Shown piece by piece: positions 27,234-39,380 of a stretch of DNA of 64,000 bases (positions are counted from its first letter, which is position 1; each line of letters opens with the position of its first letter). Below the pieces are notes generated by a model. That model searched no databases, was not told where the DNA came from, and worked only from the letters and a program-made list of their open reading frames with translations. The DNA is taken from NCBI GenBank assembly GCA_905331475.1, contig CAJNYU010003023.1, positions 1 to 64,000 on the forward strand, written 5' to 3'. The stretch is from Rotaria socialis (lineage: Eukaryota > Rotifera > Eurotatoria > Philodinida > Philodinidae). Position numbers and translations under genes: made by a program.

Positions 27234-29219
27234 TAATAGGAAAAAAGCATGAAGATATCTATCTGGTCGGCCTTTTCTGTCTATTGATTAACGGTGTTTT
27301 TCTTTTGTCTCTCATCATCGGTATTCTATTTGTTTCTTTTTTCTTTCTTTCGGCGATTATCTACGACAACATCAACAACAAAAAATTTTGTTTTATTATT
27401 CTTGTTCATCTCTATTATTATTCGTCTATATCTATGTTGTTCTTCGCATTTTAAGCGAAACATATTGAGTGTATTTGTTTTCTATTTGCGTAAATAAAGT
27501 ATATATGTGTATGTTTATGGTATTGTTACATTTTGTATATTAGATTGAGCGAAACAAAAGATATGATGTGCTTGTTTTGTTTGTATGCCTGTTTGTTTTG
27601 TTTTAACACTCATTATTTTTTTCTCGTGTTTGCGCCGGAAAACTTGACTATTCTGTTTCATCCTTCTTCCTTATATTAAATATGCATATAAAGACAGCTG
27701 GTTATATAATTGAATCAGTCTTTTTTTAAATCGAAGAGTGGTGTCTTCTATCGGTTGAAGCAGTTGTTGAAAACGTAGATTGATTTTCATTTTCGAAGAA
27801 TAATTATCATCAAAGAACAACAACAACTAGATATTGTTGGAGATCAATGTTACTCAAAAAAAAAATTATTTCATAGCACTTACGTAGATTTTCGAAACGT
27901 AAGATAAAGACAACAATTCCCTTTAGGGTTTCACTTCAGACTGCAGGTTTCTTGCAAAAATTCATTATAATACTCATTGAATTAGAGGACTGTTTAGATG
28001 AACGAAGATAGTTATCGGAATCAAAATCGAACATAGTGCTTTTATGAATTTTAAAATATTTCGCCTACCATTTTCTAGTTATCGAAATTAAGTGATATTC
28101 CACTTCCTGCTGGTTTAGCTATTGCAACTGTTGCTTTAAACAGCATGATTTATTTCTTTGATTCAATCCTTAGTGTGAACGATTTTTTCCCAATGGAATT
28201 GTGTCCTCTACAATCGATTCATTGTGTGTATGAAAAAAGACTTTATCATAATCAAAACAAAAGCAGGTTCGAGGGTGATAGTAAGCAGACTTTTCTTGAC
28301 TTGAATGTTATTTTTCAAGCAAAAGTATGCGGTAATCAAAAAAAAAAGAATTGATGCTATTGTAAGTTTGTTTATAGAAGAAGACTTTTTAAGATTTAAT
28401 CACTCAGCAGTAATCTATAAGTTCTCTTACATCATTTCAAAGCTTTTAGGCAAGGAGAAAATTTTATTAAAAAAAATAAATATATTAACTGATATAGTTT
28501 ATCATCAACTAACTGCTGCCATGGCAAAATTGACAACAGCTTTACTCCATCAAAAGAGTAATAGAGAGTGATAGTCGTTTTTCTTTTGAGTATTCTCGAA
28601 AGATAATAGATATCAAGAGAAATCATGATATTGCTTGTGTAACATACCAAATAAAAAGGCAACAGCTGAAAAAAATCTTGCCGACAGAATGCGAAAACAA
28701 ATTGCAGACATGTATTGAATGAAAGATGAGTCAATCTATGACCTTTACAGTCGTAAGATCCTAACATTTTAATGTAAACAAAACAATTTAATCTTTACCG
28801 ATAGACCATCGGCTACAGACGATGAAGTTCATGTCACATGCATACGGAGAATTCTTTTTTCTTCATTAATTTCACTCATAAAGATTTAAAGATATTTTTT
28901 TCTTCGATCTCCTGGTATGTTTCTTTTATATATGCGTATGCATATGTCGTGCCGAAGTTAAACTTCGACAAAAATGCGTAACTTCGACACGACAGAGATA
29001 ATGAAAGAATATCTTTAGCCATCCGTTCCCTATTGCCATCTATTCTGCAAACTGATTTTGTATTGGCTCCTATTTCGTCTGCTGACAGAAACAGGAGTTC
29101 TCGTGGTGTATTTGTTGTTTTTCTTCTTGTCACGTCAAATCATCTTCATTGATTTGTAGATAAGAAAATTCATTTCACATCAGTAATCTCATCTTTTTGT
29201 TTTGCCTTAAACATTCATA
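27234..29219. other. Intergenic 2 kb, one weak exon candidate
   Basis: Mostly AT-rich. From about 28079, after a TTTTCTAG acceptor-like site, an open stretch reads LSKLSDIPLPAGLAIATVALNS and onward for about 60 codons. It has some coding feel but no family resemblance and no defined partner exon. I do not call it a gene. Confidence 0.45.
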
Positions 29220-31064
29220 ATGAGTACTGATGCTGCAACGTCTTCTTCTTCTTCTTCGCCACTTGTGTCGGGTATGTACCATCGTCATGTTGAACAGGAA
29301 AATAACACCGATGGATCTCAGTCAATAAAACCAGAGACATTGGCTGCTGCTGCTGCTGCTGCTGCTGCTGCAGTAACAACAGAAGATGATGACATGGAAC
29401 CATTACCATCACAACCGAGCGGTGCACATATGCTGATTGAAGAATCAGTTATTCAAAAATTCATGATGTGTTTCGATCGTTTATTGATTGGCGTTAATCC
29501 ACGCTGGCGAAATTGGATTATCCGAGGCATATTTTCATGGGTTATGATTCTTGGTTTCGCTAAATTAGTATCGATGGGACCGTTGGTTGTGTCATTAGTT
29601 GTATTGCTTATACAAATAAAATGTTTTCAAGAAATTATCAATATTGGTTATACAGTTTATAAATCTCACAATTTACCATGGTTCCGTACATTATCATGGT
29701 ATTTCTTATTTACTTCTAACTATTGGCTCTATGGCGAAAGTTTAATAAATCATTTTGGTTTTATGATGAATAAGCATAACTTTCTGCAACCATTGGTAAC
29801 CTATCATCGTATGATTGCTTTTCTATTGTATACTAGTGGATTTGTCGGATTTGTATTAAGTTTAAAGAAGACTTACTATCTTAAACAATTTACTTTATTT
29901 GGCTACACACATATAACATTAATGATTCTAGTCACATCGAGTCATCAAATGATACAAAATATTTGCGAAGGTAAAAATCATTACATAGAAAATTAGTTAT
30001 TGGTATTCACCATTGTTTTGGTTAGAAAGAAAAAATATTAGATCAATAATAGATGTTTTGATTATATAAATAATCTGTTTGACCTTGGTAGTCAGCCATA
30101 GCGATCTGATTAATCAATTTAAGATATTATTTGAAGCACGGTTGACCAGAAGTCTTTGCATTGATGACATGCCTAAGAATACTTAATCATTGACATTTAC
30201 TATAAAAGCATGTGATCAATATACACGTGCTAATAAAACGTACAGTCGCATACGAAGAGTTCATAGGGATTTTTATGAACGATTTTGTTTTTTGACTATA
30301 GCAGCATGACAAGTAAAGTGACTTATAGAATTCATAATGTGATTGAAACATAGTTTTACATTCATTTAGGTATGATCTGGTTTCTCTTTCCTGTTTCATT
30401 AATTATCTGCAATGACATAATGGCATATATGTTTGGCTTCTTTTACGGTCGTACACCATTAACAAAATTATCGCCGAAAAAAACTTGGGAAGGTTTTATT
30501 GGTGGTGGTGTTTCAACGTTAATCTTTGGTTTTATATTAGCTGGTATATTTAGTCGCTATCAATTCTTCGTATGCCCGTTGGAATATGATGAAGAGAAAA
30601 TGGGTTTAGCAACGTCATGTATACCATTACCATTGTTTCAAAAGACAATTTATGCGATGCCAAAACCATTTTCATTCTTTAAGCGTACACTCGAACTGTA
30701 TCCATTTCAATTGCATTCATTAATAATCTCATTGTTTGCTTCAAGTATTGGACCATTCGGAGGATTTTTTGCAAGCGGATTCAAGCGAGCTTTTCGCATT
30801 AAAGATTTTGCTGCAACAATACCTGGCCATGGAGGATTCGTGGTAAGATTAAAATATTTGATTGATTGAAAACTGCATCAGGTTGTTTCTCTTTTCTAGG
30901 ATCGATTCGATTGTCAAATAATCATGGCTTTATTTACAAATGTTTATATCTCAACGTTTGCACATGTTGCTTCTCCCAATAAACTCTTACAACAAGTTCT
31001 AGCATTAACACCGGAAAATCGCGAAGAATTTCTTCGATTACTTCGCAATCATTTCAAAGAATGA
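29220..31064 (+). CDS. CDS1: CDP-diacylglycerol synthase (phosphatidate cytidylyltransferase)
   Basis: This ER integral-membrane enzyme makes CDP-diacylglycerol from phosphatidic acid and CTP, the precursor of phosphatidylinositol and cardiolipin. Three exons (29220-29970, 30370-30842 and 30900-31064) give 1389 nt, 462 residues; human CDS1 has 461. The N-terminal about 75 residues are low complexity, with a poly-Ala run from (GCT)n at 29343-29372. Multiple membrane helices follow. Signature blocks are [51 protein letters not shown] and [19 protein letters not shown], continued by VDRFDCQ across the exon 2/3 junction. The catalytic motif is therefore complete. Invertebrates usually have a single CDS1/CDS2 type gene, so the symbol is nominal. 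Confidence 0.96.
29343..29372 (+). repeat. Coding (GCT)n trinucleotide repeat
   Basis: About ten GCT/GCA codons encode a poly-alanine run in the disordered N-terminus of the CDP-DAG synthase. Probably length-variable. Confidence 0.85.
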
Positions 31065-33798
31065 GAAAATCAAACTACATTTAAGTCATCCGTGTTCTCA
31101 TGCTGTCTGTGTTGTCTATTTACATAGTTTGAATCGTTTTGTGTTGTTTTGTGCATTTAACAAAGTTCACAGTATTTTTCTCATAGCTGTATGTAAAAAA
31201 AAACAAAGAATCTCACACATACACATATATATATATATATATATATTATGTATCTATGTCTACTTGTGCCCCTTTCCCCTTTTAGTAGATGCTGTTAATA
31301 AAAGATTTAGTTTTGTGCATCATTAAAGATTTGCCATTAAATGTCAAAAAATAATAAAAACCCATTTTAATCGATTTCATTTGTTGCGGACAATCAATGG
31401 AAGCTTCATTTTTTTGAGTATATTCTTTTGAGCTAGAGTTCGTCGAATTGCTCACGAACCTAAACGTTTTTGATATGATAAATTGTACCTGTCGGACAAA
31501 TTTTTGCAGTACGTTAGGCATCGAATGGTAAAAAAAAACACGATGCATTCTAATTCTAATGCAAAATTGTCGATAAAAATCACACCCTGGTTAAGTTTGA
31601 TCAAAAGATGTTATTTTTAAAAAACACAACTATTTTATATGGTTAGTTAAAGGATTTTTTTTCAATCGCCTTGAAATACACATGAGCAAAATGTTTATAT
31701 TTGATGTCCGACGTGGCTGTTCATTATTTTGTTTCCTTAAGCAAAAGGTTTCAGATAATTTATTGACGCAACTGTAGTGTGGAAGTAGGTTCAAAACTAT
31801 GACCATTTTGTTTCAACCATAGACACAGTAAAAGTTCTCAGACAAAAGAGTCTTTGATAATGTCATATTGGATGGTCTCTACTTATGTTAAATCTTACTT
31901 ATATTTGTAGTAATCATTGAATTGATCGAAGATAATAATAATAATGACCTTTATCTTGTTTACAACATGGTAAATAATTTGTTTCATAATGCCGCAAGAG
32001 AAAGAACCCTTATATTTCATATATGGATGATGAAAGCGATATTCATCATTCGCATCTTCTCTTGTTTCGGCGGAACACTTTAGCCACACTGCACAGATGT
32101 TCGATATGATGTCTTAGTACTGCTGTAGATTTCGCATGAATTTTGTTTTCAGTTTCTATTGAATTTTATGAGATTGGCTAGGAGAACAAAAACCAGATTA
32201 GGCCAATCCTATAGATTATTAGAATTCACATATACAACTAGATAAATTCTGAAATAGCTTGAGGCTTTATCAAGACTGTTTGTCGGACATAATTTCCTCC
32301 ATCATATCAACATGGAACAATTCAAGTTGTTAGAGATTTCTATTTCGGATGTTGAACAACATGTTCTCAATTATTGACATATTAGTTCGATTCGATTGGA
32401 AGCTCGATCAATAATAATCTCATTTTGCATTAATCTTAAATTTCTGATCAAATACAACAATACCGATGTCATGACTAGAAAAATAAGCGCATATCTTTCT
32501 CTTGATTAGATAAACCTAAGAAAAACGATTTGAACAGTATGCTCTATTTCAAGTTTTATACATTTATTGTGATGTAAAAACTTTGTAAATAACGTGAGAT
32601 TCATTATTGTCATACTATTTGGTTTCTTGTTTAAATGAAGCGAGCGATGTTTTTTCCTGGTCTGCGCTCAATTAGTTGTTTCTCATGGCATCAAATAGGC
32701 CAAAAGAAGTTCAATGAAAACTATCAATATTTACAATGAACGAGAAACAGATTTTTCTATATTACGACCTTAAGATTCAAAAACAGAAAAAGATTTTTGT
32801 TGTTGTTGAGACTCATGTCATCAAGATTCGAATATTAGACATGTAACATGTCGAGCTTGTCAAACCCGTATTCTATTTCTATAGTTGAAAGAAGATTAAG
32901 CGAAATGTCAATCATAGAAAATAAAATAAATTTATGAAGACATCTAGGCTCATGTTATTTCTATTTCATTTCTCCAAAGTACTTTGTTGACATTTTCAAA
33001 GAGCGATTTAATAGAAGAAGGATCAACATACTTACATAATATTTCATTCCACGCTTTCTTTTACTTCAAGTGATAGATAAATATATATATAAAATGCAAA
33101 ATCAATAGAATTTTCATTTTTTTTTCATTCTCTCCAGATGGCAAACGCGATGTCGAGTGGTTTCGTCGTAGATAAACACCCCAAACCTGTCTTCTGACCA
33201 TGAAAGATTTGAGCTTCGTACAAAATCTATGTTCAACAATTTTCTTTTCTTTAGCTAACATTAGTTGTATGCCTCACGAAAGTATTCCTTTAGCGGTAAA
33301 AATACCGACCTATTGTACCAAAAATCAAAATCATCGTAGTATCAATTAGTTTTTCGTTAAAAAAAAGATGTTGTAAGAGAAATATTCAGCAGTTAAACTT
33401 TTTTTTAGCATACTCTCGTTATTTCGAAAAAGTAAGATAACTTTGGAGGAATTTCCTTGGTAGCGGAAAAACTTCTAGTCATGTTTTCCAGCTTTTCCAT
33501 TTCATAGAATAAGGTTTACGAGAATTTTTGTTCGAGACCTTCTCATTGACTATTCCTGAAAAAATTCATCCAACATAGATATTTTCTATATATATATATA
33601 TATATATTAGTAAAATCAGTTTCAAAACAACGAAAAACTGTAGCTAAGAATATATTCAACAAAATATCTCCTTGAATCATGTGTGCATATTTTAAGGCCT
33701 CAATTGTAAAATAGTTGAGTCGACCGCCTCGAAATATTTGATTATGTTTTATAGAAATAAAAATGACGAGAATGATTCATAAAAAGTATCAGTTCGCA
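31065..33798. other. Intergenic 2.7 kb, no gene seen
   Basis: Region between the convergent CDP-DAG synthase and Rab-like gene. It has TA/AT microsatellites at about 31219-31247 and 33588-33609. I found no coding exon or RNA gene. Confidence 0.6.
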
Positions 33799-35649
33799 TC
33801 ATTTATGCATTGTTGTTGCAGCTGAACAACAACTCACAAATCGTTCATAAGCTGAGTCCGATGATTGCTTTGATATATCAATGTTATCGATTGGCATCAT
33901 AGGTAACACTCGATGTCGCTCAAGCAATTTTTCTGTTAAAGCATAAAACATTTTTGATACATTGACATTTGTATCTGATTTTGCGCTTGTTTCAAAATAG
34001 TCTATATTGTACTTTCCGGCTAAATTTTTCCCATCTTGCGTTGATATAATGATCGAATGATGAAGATCACTTTTATTTCCAACTAATACTCGTAGGACAT
34101 CATCAGGGGCGTTCTCATCGATATTTCTCATCCAACGGCTTACATTTTGAAATGAACTTGCTGCTGTACGATCATAAACAAGGACTATCGCATCAGCATT
34201 ACGCTAAAAAAAACAAGTAAACAGTTTACTAAGATTTAAATATAAATAAAATATATTTATCCTACGTAATAAGATCTTGTTATATTATAGAATTTCTCTT
34301 GGCCAGCTGTATCCCATAGCTGTAATTTAATTTGTTTGTTTCGTATGTTGATTGTTGTAACTTTGAAGTCAATTCCAATCGTTGGTATGAAGTTTTCAAT
34401 GAATGTATTGTCTAATAAGAGAAGACCATATTTCGTAATTCGGGTATTAACATTCGTTTTCTTCTATCCTGTGGCTTACTTTTCTTCAGGAAAATTATCA
34501 AGGCAAATATTTTCAATAGTAAACATTATATAATTAATTTTTGATTAGGTCCGCCGCTCCTCCTTTATTTCCTGTCTGCTACATCGCCGACAATACATTA
34601 AGAACGACGTATGCAGAAGACAAGGCTATACGATGTTCGATAGAAATATTAGACTTGTGTCTTTTTGACACAACGATCTATCACGGATCTACTGCCTAGA
34701 GTGGTGTGCTAAGCGGCGAAAAAGCTTTTGCTACACATTGAAACGTTTTTTCATAGTTGGAGAACATTGAATCGAATGTTTCTTTTTCTTTCTCTTTGTC
34801 AATATGTGTATGAAATATTTAGAGATTGTGACAAACTTTAATATTTGTTCTCGTTTCTTTTTTTTTGCATAAAAATAAACTGTATTACGCATAAAGCGAA
34901 GCTTGTGACTGCTCCTTTTGACACATAAGTGGATGTATACAGGAAAATTGATTGCACGTATCTTTCCATGCCAAAATATTTCATAGAAAAAAAAATATGA
35001 ATCAAACAATATTTCATGAACTTCGAACTGAGTTTTATGACGAAAATTTCAGCAGCGAACAGAAAGATGAGCTCAGTATACAATTTAATATTTATCTTTG
35101 TACCATGCAACTGTTATCTTTAGATGAACTATTACTTGTCAAGCATTAAATATTCTATGAAATCTGTTGTTAGTATTCATCACAAAGCATGATTTCGCAT
35201 TGCAAACAACTGATTATTCTGAGCATGACGTTGCTAGAATTATCAATAAAAAATCAGTATTCAGAAAAGATTTGTGAAGAAATATTTCGGTGAATCACAT
35301 ATCACTCCTGTGATTTTTACAACCTTCTGAATTTATTCGAGTGACATGATGTCGAGATTTTTATCGGTCAAAGTTCAAACGTCTTTTGTAAAATTTCATT
35401 ATTTTCAAAGATTGAATCACTGACGTAAATAGAGATAAGAGAATGTCAATAAAAAGAAAAAAAAATAGATAAGAATATATTTATTGAGCCTACAAATTTA
35501 ACCTTAACCGCAAGGGAAAAAATGGTGACGTTAATTTAAGAACATGTTCAGTACATACCTGCAAAACGAAACATCAGGCTTGTCTTTCCGACGGCGCTGT
35601 CGCCAATCAGTAGTAGTTTAAAAGGACGATTCGGTGATGTAAGGTTCAT
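33799..35649 (-). CDS. Rab-like small GTPase
   Basis: Rab GTPases direct vesicle traffic on membranes. Three minus-strand exons (35559-35649, 34266-34411 and 33799-34203) sum to 642 nt, 213 residues, phases consistent. G1 is [13 protein letters not shown]. Switch I region is [15 protein letters not shown], a Rab8/10/13-like effector sequence. G3 is WDTAGQE with the catalytic Gln. G4 is GNKSD and G5 is ETSAK. After G1-G3 it departs from the closest group ([10 protein letters not shown] where VYDIT is usual). The C-terminus is odd: a Cys-Cys pair occurs ten residues before the stop ([11 protein letters not shown]) instead of at the very end. Intron 1 is 1147 nt. The start is the first ATG, 13 residues before the GDSAVGKT loop, usual for the family. 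Confidence 0.93.
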
Positions 35650-37444
35650 TGTCGTGATTTAATATCTATAAAATCATCGGCAAAGTTTATATCTAAATAT
35701 TTTTGCCGCGTCCATTCTACGCACTGAATCATTCAATCGGGAGGGAAATTAGTCGAGCGAAAACAAAATGAATTTGTTTTCTATGATTCATCTGACAATA
35801 TCCGATGCGTTGAATGAATGAGAAAAGAGAAAAAGAACTGCGCATGATTTGCAGCACACTGTATTGCTAGGCAATTCATTGCTGGAGAGGATGAGAAGAC
35901 ATGAAGAAATGAGTAAAAATGCAATACAGCTTGTTTTGGTTGTGCATAGTTGTTTTTATTTGCATACAACAGAAAAACTTCGCCTAGTCGTGCTAACAAA
36001 AATAACCGATTTTCCTTATGACTTAATATATGTTTCTAAAAATGTATGATGACAAACGTCAGGCGTTGTGTAAATAAACAATATCATATAAAAAATTGTA
36101 CTACAATCAGTTTGAATGCAATCCTATTACGTTAATCTCGCGTTTGGCAAAGTATGTTTACCAATAATTGCGTTGGAAATCGTATGGATAATTCGGCAGA
36201 ATTTTTGTTTCGTAAAAAACTTGTTTTGAAAAGAAAAGATATGAAAATGCTTCAGCGAAACATGAATACTATTTAAATAAGGTGAAAACTGATCGTCGTT
36301 ATCTCATACTTTGCGATAAAACAACAATAGCAGAAGGAATGATCCTTTTATTCAAATCATTAAATTACTAACGTAGAGTGCCTTACACCGGTGTATTGAA
36401 TCGGGGGGAATTTCCTAACATATATTTTTAGTGCAAAAAAGTGACCTGTGTATTTTTTATTGTCAAATAGAGTGCTAACATTAGCTAATCCGAATCCGGC
36501 TGTGTTTGACATCTGTTAGTCATATAGTCTATATGGTGACAAACACAGAAAAACAAGAATTTCCCTTCTATAAATGCACGGATTGATCAATAGCAGCTGA
36601 CTCATATACGAGAAAGTAATGTTATCTCATAGCGAGTCAAAATAAGAGCATGACGATTGATAGACAACGCTATTAAGTTGTTCGTGTGATCAAGGTTGGA
36701 AGAAAAATTACAATGTTTCATTCATAGCAGTTGTTTCCGAAAGAACGCAGTAGGAATACCAGATACTTGTAAATAAAGCAATCAATCAGTTGTAACATTT
36801 GTTTGTTTAGATTCAGAATTCCTTTGAGATCTTCAGTATTGTTATGTATCAATTATAAGAAACATTAAACATAAGGTTATAAGAATATGAATAAATATAT
36901 CTTTGAATTTTACAATCATTCATATTTTTCCTGTAAGTTGTTCGTACTCGAACAATAGTTATAAATTAGTTTTTGGATGAGGCTATGTGGGGAGTATGTA
37001 TACGCTTACATATCCACTAGGCAATTTTATCCGTACAGATGTAAAACTTTAGCATGACGACTTTTGAAGAAAGAATATATGAGGCGTTGATAATTATAAC
37101 CATTGATTTTGTCGTTCGTAGACTTGTGCCGTATGAGTCGGCAGCTCTTTTGTTACCTCGTTTTGATATTTATGGGCTCCACATCTTATCAAGTAAATTG
37201 CAATCCATGCTGGTTGAAAATGATAGTGATAGCAGAAAACCATCTTATGTTTCCATTCATTTCGGTGGCAATATTTCTCATCCAGTATTTTTTCTGCACA
37301 GTGTTTATATAATGCACCTGACTAGCATTAAATATTCAGCGTATATCTCAGCGGCGCCTGTTGCTACTTTCGAAATTTGATGAAAAACAGTATATCATAA
37401 AAAGAACGTAAAATTTGAAAAATTTTATCAAATACTGAAGATAT
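35650..37444. other. Intergenic 1.8 kb, no gene seen
   Basis: Lies between the 5' end of the Rab-like gene and the 3' end of the DNAJC19-like gene. Open frames at 37054-37380 show no splice or family support. Confidence 0.6.
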
Positions 37445-38117
37445 TTATCTAGCTACACTGTCGAATAAATCTTTTGCTTCATTAATCTTCGCAGCAATAT
37501 ACGGGGACCCACCTATCAACAAAATGATCAAATCAAATATTAAAATTTTTGCAAAGTTCTACCTCGATCAGGATGATTAAGAATAATTAATCGTCTATAA
37601 GCATCGCGTAATCGTGTTTTACTCGTCGTTGAACTTAAAAGAAAAATCCAACTCAGCCAATATAATTTAAAAAAATATTTATATTTCACTCATACCTAAC
37701 GCCTAATATAAGTGCAGCTTCACGTCGATTCATTTTTGTATCTATTAATCAAGAACAATGAAATCTTATAGAATATTCTTTTTTAATACAGCCTTACCGA
37801 AACCACCTTTATAATATTTCGACTAGAAGAAAAAATAAACTTTACAATAGAATAGATAAGAAAACGAATCAAATTTACCGAAAGTCCTTCTGCAACAAAA
37901 CCACTTGTTTTCGTTAAACTTTCAACAATCAATTTCCCATATCGAGCAAAATAACGCCCTTAAGAGAAACATCAGTACACGATCAATAGCACAATTTTAT
38001 TCCTACCAGTAAATCCAATTGCAGCTAAACTAAGACCAACAAAAACTGCTGCACTCTATTAGACATTATTTATTTTTAATTTCTGTAGTTCTATCTTCAA
38101 ACAGCAACACTCACCAT
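37445..38117 (-). CDS. DNAJC19: TIM14/PAM18-type J-protein of mitochondrial import motor
   Basis: DNAJC19/DNAJC15 (Pam18) is an inner-membrane J-protein that stimulates mitochondrial Hsp70 at the TIM23 channel. Seven minus-strand exons: 38115-38117, 38007-38055, 37879-37958, 37798-37822, 37696-37741, 37563-37633 and 37445-37512. They sum to 342 nt, 113 residues; human DNAJC19 has 116. A short N-terminal membrane helix (VFVGLSLAAIGFTG) is followed by the family linker YYKGGF..KMNRREAALILGV. The J-domain keeps the HPD motif ([23 protein letters not shown]). The first coding exon is only the ATG. All introns are short. The gene starts 97 bp downstream of the PEN-2-like reading frame on the same strand. 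Confidence 0.95.
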
Positions 38118-38214
38118 ATTATCTAGAAATAGAAGAAACAAAAAAGAGGCCATACAAATGGGATTACTTCTTTTATTTATCTGACAACACAAAAACAGAT
38201 TTAAAAATAGGCAA

Positions 38215-38638
38215 TTAATGATATCCCCGTGGTGAAGCAAATGTTAAAAAAGTCTCCAAGAGGTCCTAGTTTTTTGTCCGCAATAATTGAAAAATAATGT
38301 TCCATGATACGATAATAATTAATTAAATGCACCAATTGCACTTCGAATCACATCTGAAAAAGATTTTATATAAAAGATAAAAAATATCACAATTGTTTTT
38401 ATTTACATTTTCGAATTTCAGCTTGTTGAGGATATGGTTCCACTTTAAAGGCTTGTTTATAAAACCATATTGCATTTATAATCCAAAGAAGTGACAAACA
38501 AGCACAACCACCTGTGAGCAAAGCAAAAAATAACTATTTTTAATTCAAATAATTTTTTAAAAACAACCTCTGTACCCTGGTAATATTTACGACAAATAAC
38601 CAATCGCTCTTGAGAAGACTTTTTTCTAACGAAACCAT
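38215..38638 (-). pseudogene. PSENEN: PEN-2-like gamma-secretase subunit, reading frame interrupted
   Basis: PEN-2 is a small membrane subunit of gamma-secretase. Three exons (38576-38638, 38407-38510 and 38215-38353) with good splice sites resemble the family in order: CRKYYQG at the exon 1 end, LLWIINAIWFYKQAF, YPQQAEIRK, YVIRSAIGAF, then VSWNIIFQLLRTK, LGPLGDF and a short tail. These blocks lie in different frames. I see four single-base breaks: in the T6 run 38620-38625, near 38319-38325, in the T6 run 38270-38275, and in the A6 run 38246-38251. Three are in homopolymers. Introns are kept, so it is not a processed copy. Either this is a young pseudogene (bdelloids carry several gene copies) or the assembly has homopolymer errors. 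Confidence 0.82.
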
Positions 38639-39307
38639 CGTTTGATCTGACGCAATGCTTTCTTTTTATAGAATAGGAACGATTGCATCAGCAATAGATT
38701 TTTATATAGTTTGACAATCTTTATCTTTTCCTAATAGATATTGGCTATGTCGGAGTGTTGCTTAACGCGGCCTCTCCACATTTATATCATCAAAATGCCA
38801 CGAAGAAACAAATTATTGATATAATGTCCAAACAGACGAGACGAATTCAAGCTACATTGTAAAAATATTAATTAACTTTGTCATCCAGAAGTACCAGTCA
38901 TATTTATTGGAAAGAAGTCGCTTAAAAAAAATACTACGTGATTGTTCTTCGCTTCTATCGACAATAATTAGTAAAATTTGTATTGATTGGTTGTTAAAAA
39001 TTTTGCAATAGTGCAAAGTATCATTCATTACTCGTACATGTATAAATGTACGATGACTACTACTTGGGAAAATTGCCTTTATATAACAACATATTAATGC
39101 ATCAGTGCAAAAATTCAATATAGTAAAATTTGTGTATTCATGTTGAAAGCAAACAAATAGTCGTAAAGGAAGATACTTACTATGCTATAGCTGATGTGAG
39201 TAAGGTGCACAGCTGATGCGAGATGACTCATATGCATGCACATTTCAACAATGTCTGGTGAAAACAACGAAGAGAACAATATCACGAACAGAACACATAA
39301 AAAGCAC
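38639..39307. other. Intergenic, no gene seen
   Basis: AT-rich stretch upstream of the minus-strand PEN-2-like gene and of the plus-strand tRNA gene. No exon or repeat stands out. Confidence 0.6.
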
Positions 39308-39380
39308 GCCCGTGTGGCTCAGTGGCTAGAGCACTGGTCTAGTAAACCAGGGGTCGACAGTTCAATTCTGTCCTCGGGCA
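39308..39380 (+). tRNA. tRNA-Thr (anticodon AGT)
   Basis: A 73-nt cloverleaf without intron. The acceptor strand GCCCGTG pairs with CTCGGGC apart from one T-T mismatch, with discriminator A. The anticodon stem CTGGT/ACCAG encloses the loop CTAGTAA, giving AGT (threonine). The T stem GACAG/CTGTC holds the loop TTCAATT. The internal promoter boxes TGGCTCAGTGG and GTTCAATTC are present. A T-run at about 39394-39402 can serve as the RNA polymerase III terminator. Confidence 0.95.

Noticed and set aside
27230-27497. Phe/Leu/Ile-rich open frames after the BPTF-like gene
   Set aside because: Low-complexity T-rich 3' untranslated sequence; no splice or family support.
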